DNA of 64,000 nt, from the NCBI RefSeq assembly GCF_900113135.1, contig NZ_FOOH01000012.1, positions 85,101 through 149,100 on the forward strand. The letters run 5' to 3'. The notes below the pieces were generated by a model. That model was not told the origin of the DNA. It searched no databases and saw only the letters and a program-made list of their open reading frames with translations. The position numbers and the translations under genes were made by a program. Source of the stretch: Salegentibacter agarivorans. GTDB lineage: Bacteria > Bacteroidota > Bacteroidia > Flavobacteriales > Flavobacteriaceae. Every line of letters starts with the position of its first letter. Position 1 is the stretch's first letter. Positions 50,570 to 59,746 of the stretch are shown here, one piece after another.

Positions 50570-52468
50570 ATGAGTGACGCCTTAAAACACGAATGTGGAA
50601 TTGCCCAAATACGATTGTTAAAACCACTGGAGTACTATAAAGAAAAATATGGTACTGCCTTTTATGGGATTAACAAAATGTATTTAATGATGGAAAAACA
50701 GCATAACCGCGGCCAGGACGGTGCCGGTTTTGCCAACATTAAATTAAATACTGCTCCCGGAGATCGCTATATAAGCCGAATTAGATCTAATGCGGCACAA
50801 CCCATCCAGGATATTTTTGAGCAGATAAATGGTAGAATTAACGACGAAATTAAAGCAAACCCTGAGTATTCTGAAGATGTTGCGCTGCAAAAGAAAAACC
50901 TTCCATATGTGGGAGAAGTTTATCTTGGACACGTGCGCTACGGTACTTTTGGAAAAAATAGTATAGAAAGTGTACACCCATTTCTTAGGCAAAACAACTG
51001 GATGCACCGTAATCTTATTGTGGCCGGGAATTTTAATATGACCAACGTAAACCAGCTTTTTAATAACCTGGTAGAGCTTGGGCAGCATCCCAAAGAAAAA
51101 GCCGATACCGTTACGGTAATGGAAAAAATTGGACACTTTTTAGATTCTGAAGTTCAAAAACTTTATAAAAAATTAAAAAAACAAGGCTATTCTAAAGTTT
51201 CAGCTTCTCCTATTATTGCCGAAAAATTAAACGTTGCTAAAATACTAAGAAAATCGTCTAAAAACTGGGATGGTGGTTACGCTATGGCCGGTTTACTTGG
51301 CCACGGTGATTCTTTTGTTTTACGTGACCCTGCAGGAATTCGTCCCGCATATTATTATAAAGATGACGAAGTGGTAGTTGTTGCTTCAGAAAGACCGGTG
51401 ATTCAAACCGCTTTCAACGTAGATTTTAATGATGTACATGAGCTTCCGCCGGGACACGCCATTATCACTAAAAAAAGTGGAGAAGTAAATATCACCCAAA
51501 TTCTGGAGCCTCTGGAACGAAAAGCCTGTTCTTTTGAACGTATTTATTTTTCCCGCGGAAGCGATGCCGAAATCTATAAAGAACGTAAAATGCTTGGGCG
51601 TTTATTAATGCCCGAAGTATTAAAATCCATAGATCACGATACCATAAATACGGTTTTCTCTTTTATTCCAAATACTGCTGAAACCAGTTTCTACGGAATG
51701 GTTGAAGCGGCACAGGATGAATTGAATAAACAGAAAAACGATGCAATTCTAGCTGAAAAAGATACTTTAACTGATGCCAGACTTCAGGAAATTTTAGCAC
51801 ACCGTTTACGCACCGAAAAAATTGCGATCAAAGATGTAAAGCTTAGAACCTTTATTACCGAAGACAGCAGCCGTGATGATCTCGTAGCCCACGTTTATGA
51901 TGTAACCTACGGCGTGGTTAAACCAGAAGACAGCCTGGTAATCATAGACGATAGTATTGTAAGGGGAACAACTTTAAAGAAGAGCATCATTAAAATGATG
52001 GACAGGTTAAACCCCCGGCAAATTGTAGTAGTTTCTTCGGCGCCACAAATTCGTTATCCAGATTGTTACGGTATAGATATGGCGCGACTGGAAGGTCTTG
52101 TTGCTTTTAGGGCAGCCCTAGAGCTTTTAAAAGATAATAACCAATACGATATAGTGGAAAAGGTTTACGAAAAGTGTAAACTCCAGGTAGATCTTGCCGA
52201 TGAAGAAGTGAAGAATTTCGTTAAGGAAATCTACGAACCTTTTACCGATGAGCAAATTTCAGATAAAATCTCAGAGCTACTTTGTGATACAGATGTAAAG
52301 GCAGAGGTAAAAGTGATTTACCAAACAGTAGACAATTTACATAAAGCCTGCCCTAAAAACCTGGGTGACTGGTATTTCACGGGGAACTATCCAACTTTTG
52401 GTGGTAACCGGGTAGTGAATAGAGCTTTTATTAATTTTTACGAAGGAAACGAAGGGAGAGCCTACTAA
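50570..52468 (+). CDS. long PurF-like amidophosphoribosyltransferase
   Basis: A 632-residue protein with an N-terminal class II glutamine amidotransferase domain (KHECGIAQIRLLKPLEYYKE, nucleophile Cys 9; HNRGQDGAGFANIKL; GHVRYGTFG; FVLRDPAGIRPAYYY) and a C-terminal phosphoribosyltransferase domain with the PRPP-binding loop SLVIIDDSIVRGTTLKKSII. PurF proper makes phosphoribosylamine, the first purine intermediate. This form is about 130-150 residues longer than the common enzyme and has eight residues before the Cys. Bacteroidota often have both forms, so the exact role is open. Confidence 0.85.
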   Translation: MSDALKHECGIAQIRLLKPLEYYKEKYGTAFYGINKMYLMMEKQHNRGQDGAGFANIKLNTAPGDRYISRIRSNAAQPIQDIFEQINGRINDEIKANPEYSEDVALQKKNLPYVGEVYLGHVRYGTFGKNSIESVHPFLRQNNWMHRNLIVAGNFNMTNVNQLFNNLVELGQHPKEKADTVTVMEKIGHFLDSEVQKLYKKLKKQGYSKVSASPIIAEKLNVAKILRKSSKNWDGGYAMAGLLGHGDSFVLRDPAGIRPAYYYKDDEVVVVASERPVIQTAFNVDFNDVHELPPGHAIITKKSGEVNITQILEPLERKACSFERIYFSRGSDAEIYKERKMLGRLLMPEVLKSIDHDTINTVFSFIPNTAETSFYGMVEAAQDELNKQKNDAILAEKDTLTDARLQEILAHRLRTEKIAIKDVKLRTFITEDSSRDDLVAHVYDVTYGVVKPEDSLVIIDDSIVRGTTLKKSIIKMMDRLNPRQIVVVSSAPQIRYPDCYGIDMARLEGLVAFRAALELLKDNNQYDIVEKVYEKCKLQVDLADEEVKNFVKEIYEPFTDEQISDKISELLCDTDVKAEVKVIYQTVDNLHKACPKNLGDWYFTGNYPTFGGNRVVNRAFINFYEGNEGRAY

Positions 52469-52543
52469 GTGCAGTTTAACAAGTTTTTCTGCCTTTCGTC
52501 TAAAATGATTTTTTACAGGAATAAGAATCTATACATTAGCAGA

Positions 52544-52617
52544 ACCATAAACATAAGTAGGTTAAGTTCATGGTAGATTTGGGGCAAAAAAAGGTGGATA
52601 TAAAAATCCGCCTTTTT
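52544..52617 (+). ncRNA. putative small RNA, copy 1
   Basis: The predicted RNA starts at ACCAT, 5 nt after a -7-like box TATACATTAG (52530-52539). A 5' stem-loop pairs ACCAT/AAC with GTT/ATGGT (52544-52575), then comes a single-stranded linker AGATTTGGGGCAAA, then an intrinsic terminator (AAGGTGGAT/ATCCGCCTT with T-run, 52591-52619). Copy 2 is the same in nearly every base, including the distance to the box. It could also be a processed 3' UTR of the purF-like gene. No known RNA family is recognised. Confidence 0.65.
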
Positions 52618-52788
52618 TTATTTTTACCCAAATTTAAAACGCTTCAGAAAATAAAACTTCCCACAACTAACTTACACAAAAACCCAAATTTTCTTACATT
52701 AAATATTGAATTTCAATACTTTAACAGATATTTACGCCTTTAATCTAAAAAATTTGCACGCAACATTTATTCAGTATACTTTAGACTC

Positions 52789-52863
52789 ACCATAACATAA
52801 GTAGGTTAAGTTCATGGTAGATTTGGGGCAAAGAAAGGTGGATTTAAAAAATCCGCCTTTTTT
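52789..52863 (+). ncRNA. putative small RNA, copy 2
   Basis: Second unit, 245 nt downstream. It has its own -7-like box TATACTTTAG (52775-52784) and a TTTG about 20 nt further upstream, the same ACCAT start at the same distance, the same loop and linker, and the terminator AAGGTGGAT/ATCCGCCTT (52835-52859). The few differences from copy 1 lie in the first stem (one A missing), in the linker (G for A) and in the terminator loop, all of which leave the structure intact. The independent promoter argues for a true gene rather than a duplicated terminator. Confidence 0.65.
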
Positions 52864-52885
52864 TATTTAACATTCTGGCAAAAAA

Positions 52886-52912
52886 AAGACCGCCAAACAG
52901 CGGTCTTTTTAA
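52886..52912. terminator. intrinsic terminator of sod, bidirectional
   Basis: AAAGACCGC and GCGGTCTTT form a perfect 9-bp stem, with T-runs on both strands. It ends the sod transcript (minus) and separates it from the small-RNA units. Confidence 0.9.
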
Positions 52913-52936
52913 TATATATGAAAAATAACTTAGTTA

Positions 52937-53545
52937 TTATTTCTGCTTTGCATATCTGCTTCCCACTTCTTTCCAGTCTATTACATTAAAAAATGCATCA
53001 ATATAGTCTGGACGACGGTTTTGATAGTTTAGGTAATAAGCATGTTCCCAAACATCAAGACCTAAAATAGGAGTTCCGCCACAGCCAATTCCTGGCATTA
53101 ATGGATTGTCCTGATTTGCAGTAGAGCAAATTTCTACTTTTCCGCCTTCGTGAACACAAAGCCAGGCCCATCCAGAACCAAACTGTCCTGCAGCTGCCTT
53201 GGCAAATTCGTCTTTAAAAGCTTCAAAAGAACCATATGCAGCATCTATTGCTTTTGCAAGTTCACCTTCTGGCTTTCCACCACCATCTGGAGACATTACT
53301 TCCCAAAACAGGTTATGGTTATAAAATCCGCCTCCGTTATTTCTTACAGCGGTATTTTCTTTATCAAGATTTTCAAGAATATTCTCTATAGTTTTTCCTT
53401 CAAGATCGGTGCCTTCTATTGCAGCGTTTAATTTCTTAGTGTAACCTGCGTGGTGTTTTCCATGGTGAATTTCCATGGTCTTCGCATCTATATGTGGTTC
53501 TAATGCATCAAATGCATATTTTAACTTTGGTAACTCAAAAGCCAT
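52937..53545 (-). CDS. Fe/Mn superoxide dismutase
   Basis: A 202-residue enzyme that removes superoxide. Metal ligands are His in [20 protein letters not shown] (second His group in [16 protein letters not shown]), and Asp and His in [20 protein letters not shown]. The [11 protein letters not shown] and TANQDNPLM segments, the latter with Gln in the manganese-type position, suggest a Mn or cambialistic enzyme. No signal peptide. A -7 box TAAATTTG on the minus strand (53584-53591) gives a leader of about 40 nt. It fits the aerobic, Bat-encoding character of the chromosome. Confidence 0.95.
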   Translation of the reverse strand: MAFELPKLKYAFDALEPHIDAKTMEIHHGKHHAGYTKKLNAAIEGTDLEGKTIENILENLDKENTAVRNNGGGFYNHNLFWEVMSPDGGGKPEGELAKAIDAAYGSFEAFKDEFAKAAAGQFGSGWAWLCVHEGGKVEICSTANQDNPLMPGIGCGGTPILGLDVWEHAYYLNYQNRRPDYIDAFFNVIDWKEVGSRYAKQK

Positions 53546-53583
53546 TTGTATCTATTTTTTAGTGATTAGTAATAAAATTCACT

Positions 53584-53591
53584 CAAATTTA
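53584..53591 (-). promoter_or_regulatory. -7 box of sod promoter
   Basis: Reads TAAATTTG on the minus strand, matching TAnnTTTG, 38 nt before the sod ATG. Confidence 0.5.
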
Positions 53592-53711
53592 GGTATTAAG
53601 CTATTTAATAAAAACATTTTAGTGTTATAAAATACTTAAAAGCGGGGGGAGAATACAAAACATTTTTATTTTACCTTTAAAATTCAAAATCTTCATCAAA
53701 ATCCAGCTTTT

Positions 53712-56700
53712 TTGACTAATAATTTCACTATTTATAATGCTTCGGCGGGATCGGGAAAAACCTTTACCCTGGTTAAAGAATATTTGCTCTTGCTTTTTAA
53801 AAGCAAAAAGCCAGATGCTTACAAAAACATTCTAGCTATCACTTTTACGAATAAGGCGGTAGATGAAATGAAATCCAGGATTATTAGCAGTTTAAGAGAT
53901 TTTACTGAAGAAGAAACTTCAATTAATAGTAATCCGCTTTTTAAAATTATTGCTGAAGAAACCGGTTTATCTGAAGCCGAGCTTAAAACTAAAGCTGCAA
54001 AGATCTTAAAAAGCATTATTCATAATTACGCCGCTTTTGAAGTTTCTACCATAGACGGTTTTACACACCGGGTACTTAGAACTTTCGCTAAAGATCTTGG
54101 TCTTCCCGTAAATTTTGAAATTGCCCTTAACACACGGCAAATACTAATGGAAGCCGTAGATAGGCTTATAAGCAAAGCCGGAACCGATAAAGAACTTACA
54201 AAGGTTCTTATTGCTTTTGCCATAAGTAAAACCGATGACGACAAAAGCTGGGATATAGCTAAAGATCTTTTTGAAATTTCTGAATTACTTATTGGCGAAA
54301 ATCACCAGGAAGCGCTAAAAAAACTAAAGGGAAAAACTCCAGAAGATTTTCAGAAATTCAAAGAAAGAATAAGTTCAGAAATAAAGAAAACCGAAGCTTT
54401 AATTGCAGAAACAAGCCACGAGTTCTTCGACCTGCTTGAGAAAAATAGCATTGAAGAAAAAGATTTTAGCGGCGGTTATATTTATAAGCATTTTATAAAG
54501 TTAAGAGATCAAAAACCTATTGACGGATTTGAAAAAGCCTGGATGCTAAAACTGTACAGCGCTCCACTTTACACAAAATCGAACAAAAATCAGGCGGTAA
54601 AAGATGCGCTAGATAGTGTTCAATCTTTAATAGTTAGCTTTTTCGAAATTTCGAAAAGAGCCTACCTAAACCTTGATTTTCTTGAGGCAATTAGAAAAAA
54701 CCTTACCCAACTTTCGCTTCTTAACGCGATAAACCAGGAAGTAGAGCTTATCAAGAAAGAACGTAACCTAATTCTAATTTCAGAATTTAACCCTAAAATT
54801 AGCGCCCAGGTTAAAGACCAGCCGGCCCCTTTCATCTACGAAAGGCTTGGGGAACGTTACCAGAATTATTTTATAGACGAGTTTCAGGATACCTCCCAGA
54901 TGCAGTGGGAAAATCTTATTCCGCTTATAGACAATAAACTTTCTTCTGAAAATATTCAGGATCCTGCCAGTGCGATGCTGGTTGGTGATGCCAAACAATC
55001 TATTTACCGTTGGCGTGGCGGAAAAGCCGAGCAGTTTATAGACCTTTGCTTAGATACTAACCCTTTTAGTATTGAAAAATACGTTCAAAATCTGCCAGAT
55101 AATTACCGCAGCGGAAGCCAGATTGTGAACTTCAACAATAGTTTATTTAGCTATGCAGCCGGTACTTTGCAACACCCTGCTTATGCTAATTTGTTTCAGG
55201 AAAGCGGTCAAAATCCTAAAAAAGGAGATTTTGGATATGTAAATATCGATTTTATTGAAGCCGAAAATGCGGCGGAAGAACACGAAATTTATCCTGAAAA
55301 AATCCTGGAAATTATTCAGAATTTAGAAAAAAGAAAAATTAAAAAAGGAGATATCTGCATCTTAACGCGTAAAAAAAAGGAAGGCGTTACTATTGCGAGT
55401 TATTTAAGCGAAAATAATATTCCTGTAGTTTCTTCGGAAACTTTGCTAGTGGCCAATTCTCCTGAAGTAAATTTTATGGCTCATTTGCTTGAATTTTCTT
55501 TAAGTCCTAAAGACAACACTTTAAAACTGGAACTTTTTGATTTCCTGGCCGAGTTTCTAGAAATAGAAAATCGCTACCCTATTATTTCAACGAATTTAAA
55601 GAAAGACGGTAGGGCCTTTTTCCACTGGTTAAAAGGTTATAATATCGATTTTGACCTTGATCAAATAAGGCAACTTTCAGTTTACGAAGCCGCAGAATAT
55701 ATTATTCGAAGCTTTTCTTTAGTAGAAACATCTAACGCTTATGTGCAGTTTTTCTTGGATTTTATCTTTGAAAGTACTCAAAAAGCTACTGCCGGCATAG
55801 CCGATTTCATAGATCTATGGAAACAAGAAATAGAAAACCTCAGTATCGTTGTTCCAAAAGCTGAAGATGCGGTTCAAATAATGACCATTCATAAATCTAA
55901 AGGCCTGGAATTTCCGGTGGTGATCTATCCTTATGCGAATTCCGATTCTAAAAGCACCCGAATGGATTCACTTTGGTTACCAATGGAGGCTCCCTTAAAT
56001 GAAATTCCTATGAATTACCTAAGCGCATCAGATAAAATGCTGAATTGGGGACCCAAGGCTTCAGATATTTATTCCGAGTTAATTCACCAAAAAGAACTTG
56101 ACACTTTAAATGTACTTTATGTAGCATGCACCCGTGCTTCGCAACAGTTGTATTTGTTAAGTAAAAAAGAAATAGATGCAAAAGGAAATGAAAAAGCCTA
56201 TAAAACTTCAGGCTTACTGATTGGCTTTTTAAAAGAAATTGGAAGATGGGATTCCAACATCAATACTTATGAATTTGGTGAAATTGGAAGCCCGGAAATT
56301 TCAGAAGAAAGTCTTTCAGAAAATATTATTTCTAAAAAGTTCTATTCTTCAGCCACTCAAAATCAAGCGGTAAATATCGTAACGAAATCGGGAATGCTGT
56401 GGGATAGCAAACAGGAAGAAGCAATAGAAAAAGGAGAAATTCTGCACGAACTATTGGCGCAAATAGATTTTAAAGATCAGGTAAAACCTGTTGTGACCCA
56501 GGCCGTAAACGATGGAATAATCACCAAAGATTCCGCAGAAAAAATAGAAAAATTGCTTCTTGAAATTACCAATCATCCACAGCTTTCAGCATTTTACGCA
56601 GATGAAGCTAAAAATTATAATGAACGCGATATTTTAACTCCTGAAGGTAAAAGATTAAGGCCAGACCGCATTAATTTTTCGGGAAATACAGTGAATATTA

Positions 56701-56843
56701 TAGATTATAAAACCGGAAAGTTTGATATTTCCCACGAAGCTCAAATTAACAGCTATGCCGGGATTTTAGAAGATATGGGTTACAAAATAGGTAGCAAAAA
56801 TCTTGTTTACACAAATAAAGCACTTAAGGTGCGCCTTGTTTAA
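53712..56843 (+). CDS. AddA/RecB-like helicase-nuclease
   Basis: A 1043-residue UvrD-type helicase with a C-terminal nuclease. Motif I is FTIYNASAGSGKTFTLVKEY, motif II FIDEFQDTSQMQW, motif III VGDAKQSIYRWRGG, motif IV NYRSGSQIVNFNN, motif V IMTIHKSKGLEFPVVIYPYA, motif VI LNVLYVACTRASQQLYLL. The nuclease has EILHELLAQIDF and RPDRINFSGNTVNIIDYKTG (PD-(D/E)XK, Asp and Lys of DYKTGK). It would resect double-strand breaks with the AddB-like protein encoded 2.9 kb downstream. Translation starts at TTG 53712, there being no ATG upstream of motif I. Confidence 0.93.
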   Translation: MTNNFTIYNASAGSGKTFTLVKEYLLLLFKSKKPDAYKNILAITFTNKAVDEMKSRIISSLRDFTEEETSINSNPLFKIIAEETGLSEAELKTKAAKILKSIIHNYAAFEVSTIDGFTHRVLRTFAKDLGLPVNFEIALNTRQILMEAVDRLISKAGTDKELTKVLIAFAISKTDDDKSWDIAKDLFEISELLIGENHQEALKKLKGKTPEDFQKFKERISSEIKKTEALIAETSHEFFDLLEKNSIEEKDFSGGYIYKHFIKLRDQKPIDGFEKAWMLKLYSAPLYTKSNKNQAVKDALDSVQSLIVSFFEISKRAYLNLDFLEAIRKNLTQLSLLNAINQEVELIKKERNLILISEFNPKISAQVKDQPAPFIYERLGERYQNYFIDEFQDTSQMQWENLIPLIDNKLSSENIQDPASAMLVGDAKQSIYRWRGGKAEQFIDLCLDTNPFSIEKYVQNLPDNYRSGSQIVNFNNSLFSYAAGTLQHPAYANLFQESGQNPKKGDFGYVNIDFIEAENAAEEHEIYPEKILEIIQNLEKRKIKKGDICILTRKKKEGVTIASYLSENNIPVVSSETLLVANSPEVNFMAHLLEFSLSPKDNTLKLELFDFLAEFLEIENRYPIISTNLKKDGRAFFHWLKGYNIDFDLDQIRQLSVYEAAEYIIRSFSLVETSNAYVQFFLDFIFESTQKATAGIADFIDLWKQEIENLSIVVPKAEDAVQIMTIHKSKGLEFPVVIYPYANSDSKSTRMDSLWLPMEAPLNEIPMNYLSASDKMLNWGPKASDIYSELIHQKELDTLNVLYVACTRASQQLYLLSKKEIDAKGNEKAYKTSGLLIGFLKEIGRWDSNINTYEFGEIGSPEISEESLSENIISKKFYSSATQNQAVNIVTKSGMLWDSKQEEAIEKGEILHELLAQIDFKDQVKPVVTQAVNDGIITKDSAEKIEKLLLEITNHPQLSAFYADEAKNYNERDILTPEGKRLRPDRINFSGNTVNIIDYKTGKFDISHEAQINSYAGILEDMGYKIGSKNLVYTNKALKVRLV

Positions 56844-56875
56844 AAGAAATGTAAGTTTGTAAAAAATTAAAAATT

Positions 56876-58069
56876 ATGTACGGATCAATAAAACAACATT
56901 TAGAAAAAGAGCTGGAACAAATTAAAGAAGACGGCCTTTTTAAAAAAGAACGAATAATTACCGGCCCTCAGGATGCGGTAATTAAAATTTCTACCGGACA
57001 GGAAGTAATAAATTTTTGCGCCAATAATTATTTAGGATTATCCTCACATCCTGAAGTTATAAAAGCAGCAAAAGACACTATGGACACCCACGGTTTTGGA
57101 ATGTCTAGTGTTAGATTTATTTGTGGAACCCAGGATATCCATAAAGAACTGGAGCAAAAAATAGCCGATTTCTACGGCACTGAAGATACTATTCTTTATG
57201 CTGCTTGTTTTGACGCTAATGGCGGAATTTTTGAACCGCTTTTAACCAAAGAAGATGCAATAATTTCAGATTCGCTTAACCACGCCTCTATTATTGATGG
57301 GGTTAGGTTATGTAAAGCGGCAAGATATCGTTACCAAAATGGTGATATGGCCGATTTAGAAAAACAACTTAAAGATGCCAACGAAAAAGGAGCAAGATTT
57401 AAGCTTATCGTTACAGATGGTGTTTTCTCTATGGATGGACTTGTAGCTCCTTTAGATAAAATTTGTGATTTAGCTGATAAATATGATGCGTTGGTTATGA
57501 TAGACGAATGCCACGCTACAGGGTTTATTGGAGAAAAAGGAATTGGAACCCTGGAAGAAAAAGGAGTGATGGATCGTGTGGATATCATCACCGGAACTTT
57601 AGGAAAAGCACTTGGCGGCGCTATGGGTGGCTATACTACAGCAAAAAAGGAAATTATAGAATTACTTAGACAACGCTCCAGGCCTTATTTGTTTTCAAAC
57701 TCCCTTGCTCCTTCTATTGTTGGTGCTTCGCTAAAGGTTTTTGATATGCTTAAAAATGACAATAGTCTACGCGAAAAACTAAAAAGCAATACTCAATATT
57801 TCAAAAAAGGAATTAAAGATGCCGGCTTTGATATTATAGATGGAGAATCGGCTATTGCACCGGTAATGCTTTATGATGCTAAATTATCTCAAAAAATGGC
57901 CGAGAGACTACTGGAAGAGGGTATTTATGTAATAGGATTCTTTTACCCGGTAGTTCCAAAAGAAAAAGCCAGGATAAGAGTACAGTTATCTGCCGCCCAC
58001 GAGCAGGAGCATTTAGACAAAGCCATTGCGGCCTTCACCAAAGTGGGTAAAGAATTGGAAATAATTTAG
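56876..58069 (+). CDS. kbl: glycine C-acetyltransferase (2-amino-3-ketobutyrate CoA ligase)
   Basis: A 397-residue PLP enzyme of the alpha-oxoamine synthase family that cleaves 2-amino-3-oxobutyrate with CoA to glycine and acetyl-CoA in threonine breakdown. It has [60 protein letters not shown] and the PLP Lys in [20 protein letters not shown]. The motif [10 protein letters not shown] favours Kbl over biotin or sphingoid homologues. Tdh is not in view. It follows the AddA-like gene by 32 nt and may share its transcript. Confidence 0.95.
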   Translation: MYGSIKQHLEKELEQIKEDGLFKKERIITGPQDAVIKISTGQEVINFCANNYLGLSSHPEVIKAAKDTMDTHGFGMSSVRFICGTQDIHKELEQKIADFYGTEDTILYAACFDANGGIFEPLLTKEDAIISDSLNHASIIDGVRLCKAARYRYQNGDMADLEKQLKDANEKGARFKLIVTDGVFSMDGLVAPLDKICDLADKYDALVMIDECHATGFIGEKGIGTLEEKGVMDRVDIITGTLGKALGGAMGGYTTAKKEIIELLRQRSRPYLFSNSLAPSIVGASLKVFDMLKNDNSLREKLKSNTQYFKKGIKDAGFDIIDGESAIAPVMLYDAKLSQKMAERLLEEGIYVIGFFYPVVPKEKARIRVQLSAAHEQEHLDKAIAAFTKVGKELEII

Positions 58070-58197
58070 TTTCAATGTTAAAGAGTAGCTGATCCTTATA
58101 ATGAAATATTAGCAAAAACAAGGCTTTATAAATCTTAAAAAGCTCTCAAAAACGCCATTATCTAAGGGTTTATTAAGAAAACTTTATTATTTTATGC

Positions 58198-58228
58198 TTT
58201 GCCGATAAGCTTTAACAGTCTACTTTTG
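58198..58228 (+). promoter_or_regulatory. promoter of the OmpA-family gene
   Basis: -33 TTTG at 58198-58201 and -7 TACTTTTG at 58221-58228 with 19 bp between, a good match to the Bacteroidota consensus. The ATG is 34 nt downstream. Confidence 0.7.
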
Positions 58229-58262
58229 TTAACAATTAACACTTAAAACTAAACTATTGAAT

Positions 58263-59672
58263 ATGAAACATCTTAGCAAAATTTTATTCGCTACAATGTT
58301 GGTTCTGGGCATTACTTCGGTGACTGCGCAGGATGCAAACAATCCCTGGTCTATTGGGATTCAAACCAACGCGGTAGATTTTCACCCTACCACTGATGTA
58401 GGAGGAACTTTTGACGATTATTTTAACGTTGGAGATCATTGGAATATCTTGCCATCTATGTCTAGATTAACAGTAGGTCGTTATATTGGAAGTGGCTTTG
58501 TATTTGAACTTGCGGGTTCTGTAAACCAAATAGAACAATATGGCGCTGAATCTGTTCCACAAATGGCATATTATTCTGTAGATGGATCGTTTAATTACAG
58601 CTTAAGAGCTTTATTAAATGACGGATGGTTAGATCCTGTTGTTGGTATTGGTGGTGGTTACACCAGCATTGCTGATAATGGAGATTACCCAATTTCAGAT
58701 CTTAGTGCAGCAACTCTTAATGGTAAATTCGGATTAAATTTCTGGTTTACAGATAATGTTGCATTAACTGTTGAATCTAATTACAAACACGTGTTTGATG
58801 TTGATGGTGCAACACACTTTCAACACGCAGCGGGTGTGAAATTTATGTTCGGTGGAACAGATTCTGACGGTGATGGCATCTACGATAAAGATGATGAATG
58901 TCCAGAAACTCCAGGTTTACCTGAGTTTAACGGATGTCCGGATTCTGACGGTGACGGGATTGAAGACCGTATGGACGCTTGTCCAAATGAAGCTGGTTTA
59001 GCTGAATTTGATGGTTGTCCTGATACCGATGGTGACGGAATTGCTGATCCTAATGATGACTGTCCTGAAGTAGCCGGATTGGCTGAACTTAACGGATGTC
59101 CTGATGCAGATGGTGACGGAGTTGCCGACAACGAAGACGACTGTCCAAACGAAGCAGGTCCTGCTGAAAACAATGGTTGTCCTTACGAAGATATGGACGG
59201 TGACGGCGTTTTAGATAAAGACGACGATTGTCCTGAAGTTGCTGGAACTGCAGCTAACAACGGATGTCCAGAACCAGACGTAGAAGTTATTTCTGAATTG
59301 AACGAATATTCTAAAACTGTATTGTTCGACTTGAACAAGGCTACAATTAGAGATGAGTCAGAAGAAGCACTTCAGTCTATTGCAGATATTATGAATGAAT
59401 ATTCAAATACAATATTCCACATTGAAGGTCATACCGATAGTACTGGTAGCGCCGAATATAACGAGAAACTATCTCGTGAGCGTGCTGCGTCCGTAGAGAA
59501 ATGGTTAGAAGAAAATGGTGTACCAAGCAACAGATTAACTTCTGAAGGTTATGGTGAAGAAAGACCAATTGCTACTAACAATACCGCTGCCGGAAGACAG
59601 GATAACCGTAGGGTTGAAATCTCTTTAGATAAAAATAAAGAAGTAAAAGATTCTGATTCTTCTATGGAATAA
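58263..59672 (+). CDS. OmpA-family outer-membrane protein with thrombospondin type-3 repeats
   Basis: A 469-residue protein: signal peptide ([12 protein letters not shown]), an N-terminal beta-barrel of about 180 residues ([20 protein letters not shown] to GVKFMFGG), five Ca2+-binding TSP3-type repeats (pattern DxDGDGxxDxxDxCP, 58861-59280) and a C-terminal OmpA peptidoglycan-binding domain ([54 protein letters not shown]). The ATG 58263 gives the usual signal peptide; TTG 58257 is not needed. It joins outer membrane and peptidoglycan. Highly expressed in most flavobacteria; own promoter and terminator. Confidence 0.94.
   Translation: MKHLSKILFATMLVLGITSVTAQDANNPWSIGIQTNAVDFHPTTDVGGTFDDYFNVGDHWNILPSMSRLTVGRYIGSGFVFELAGSVNQIEQYGAESVPQMAYYSVDGSFNYSLRALLNDGWLDPVVGIGGGYTSIADNGDYPISDLSAATLNGKFGLNFWFTDNVALTVESNYKHVFDVDGATHFQHAAGVKFMFGGTDSDGDGIYDKDDECPETPGLPEFNGCPDSDGDGIEDRMDACPNEAGLAEFDGCPDTDGDGIADPNDDCPEVAGLAELNGCPDADGDGVADNEDDCPNEAGPAENNGCPYEDMDGDGVLDKDDDCPEVAGTAANNGCPEPDVEVISELNEYSKTVLFDLNKATIRDESEEALQSIADIMNEYSNTIFHIEGHTDSTGSAEYNEKLSRERAASVEKWLEENGVPSNRLTSEGYGEERPIATNNTAAGRQDNRRVEISLDKNKEVKDSDSSME
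58861..59280 (+). repeat. tandem TSP3 repeat region in the OmpA-family gene
   Basis: Five units of about 26-28 codons, with GATTCTGACGGTGACGG-like and TGTCCAGAA/GATGGTTGTCC-like blocks in each. The DNA repeats are clearly related and could recombine to change the unit number. Confidence 0.75.
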
Positions 59673-59708
59673 GAAATCTGGTAATTAGTTAGATAATTAT
59701 TATAGAAA

Positions 59709-59736
59709 AACGCCTCGGTTCCCGGGGCGTTTTTTA
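59709..59736 (+). terminator. intrinsic terminator of the OmpA-family gene
   Basis: AACGCCTCGG and CCGGGGCGTT form a 10-bp stem (one G-U pair) followed by six T. Confidence 0.85.
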
Positions 59737-59746
59737 TTTTTAGCCT

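Larger units (their letters stand above)
52469..52936. other. 468-nt intergenic region with tandem small-RNA-like units
   Basis: It holds two near-identical units (52544-52617 and 52789-52863), a spacer of about 170 AT-rich nt with the second unit's promoter, and the sod terminator. A 57-codon open frame from ATG 52570 runs through unit 1 and the spacer, and the matching frame in unit 2 is only 18 codons; neither is convincing as a gene. Confidence 0.7.

Noticed and set aside
52544..52863. Twin units as a riboswitch of sod
   Set aside because: sod is on the opposite strand and converges with them, with its own terminator between; they cannot be in its leader.
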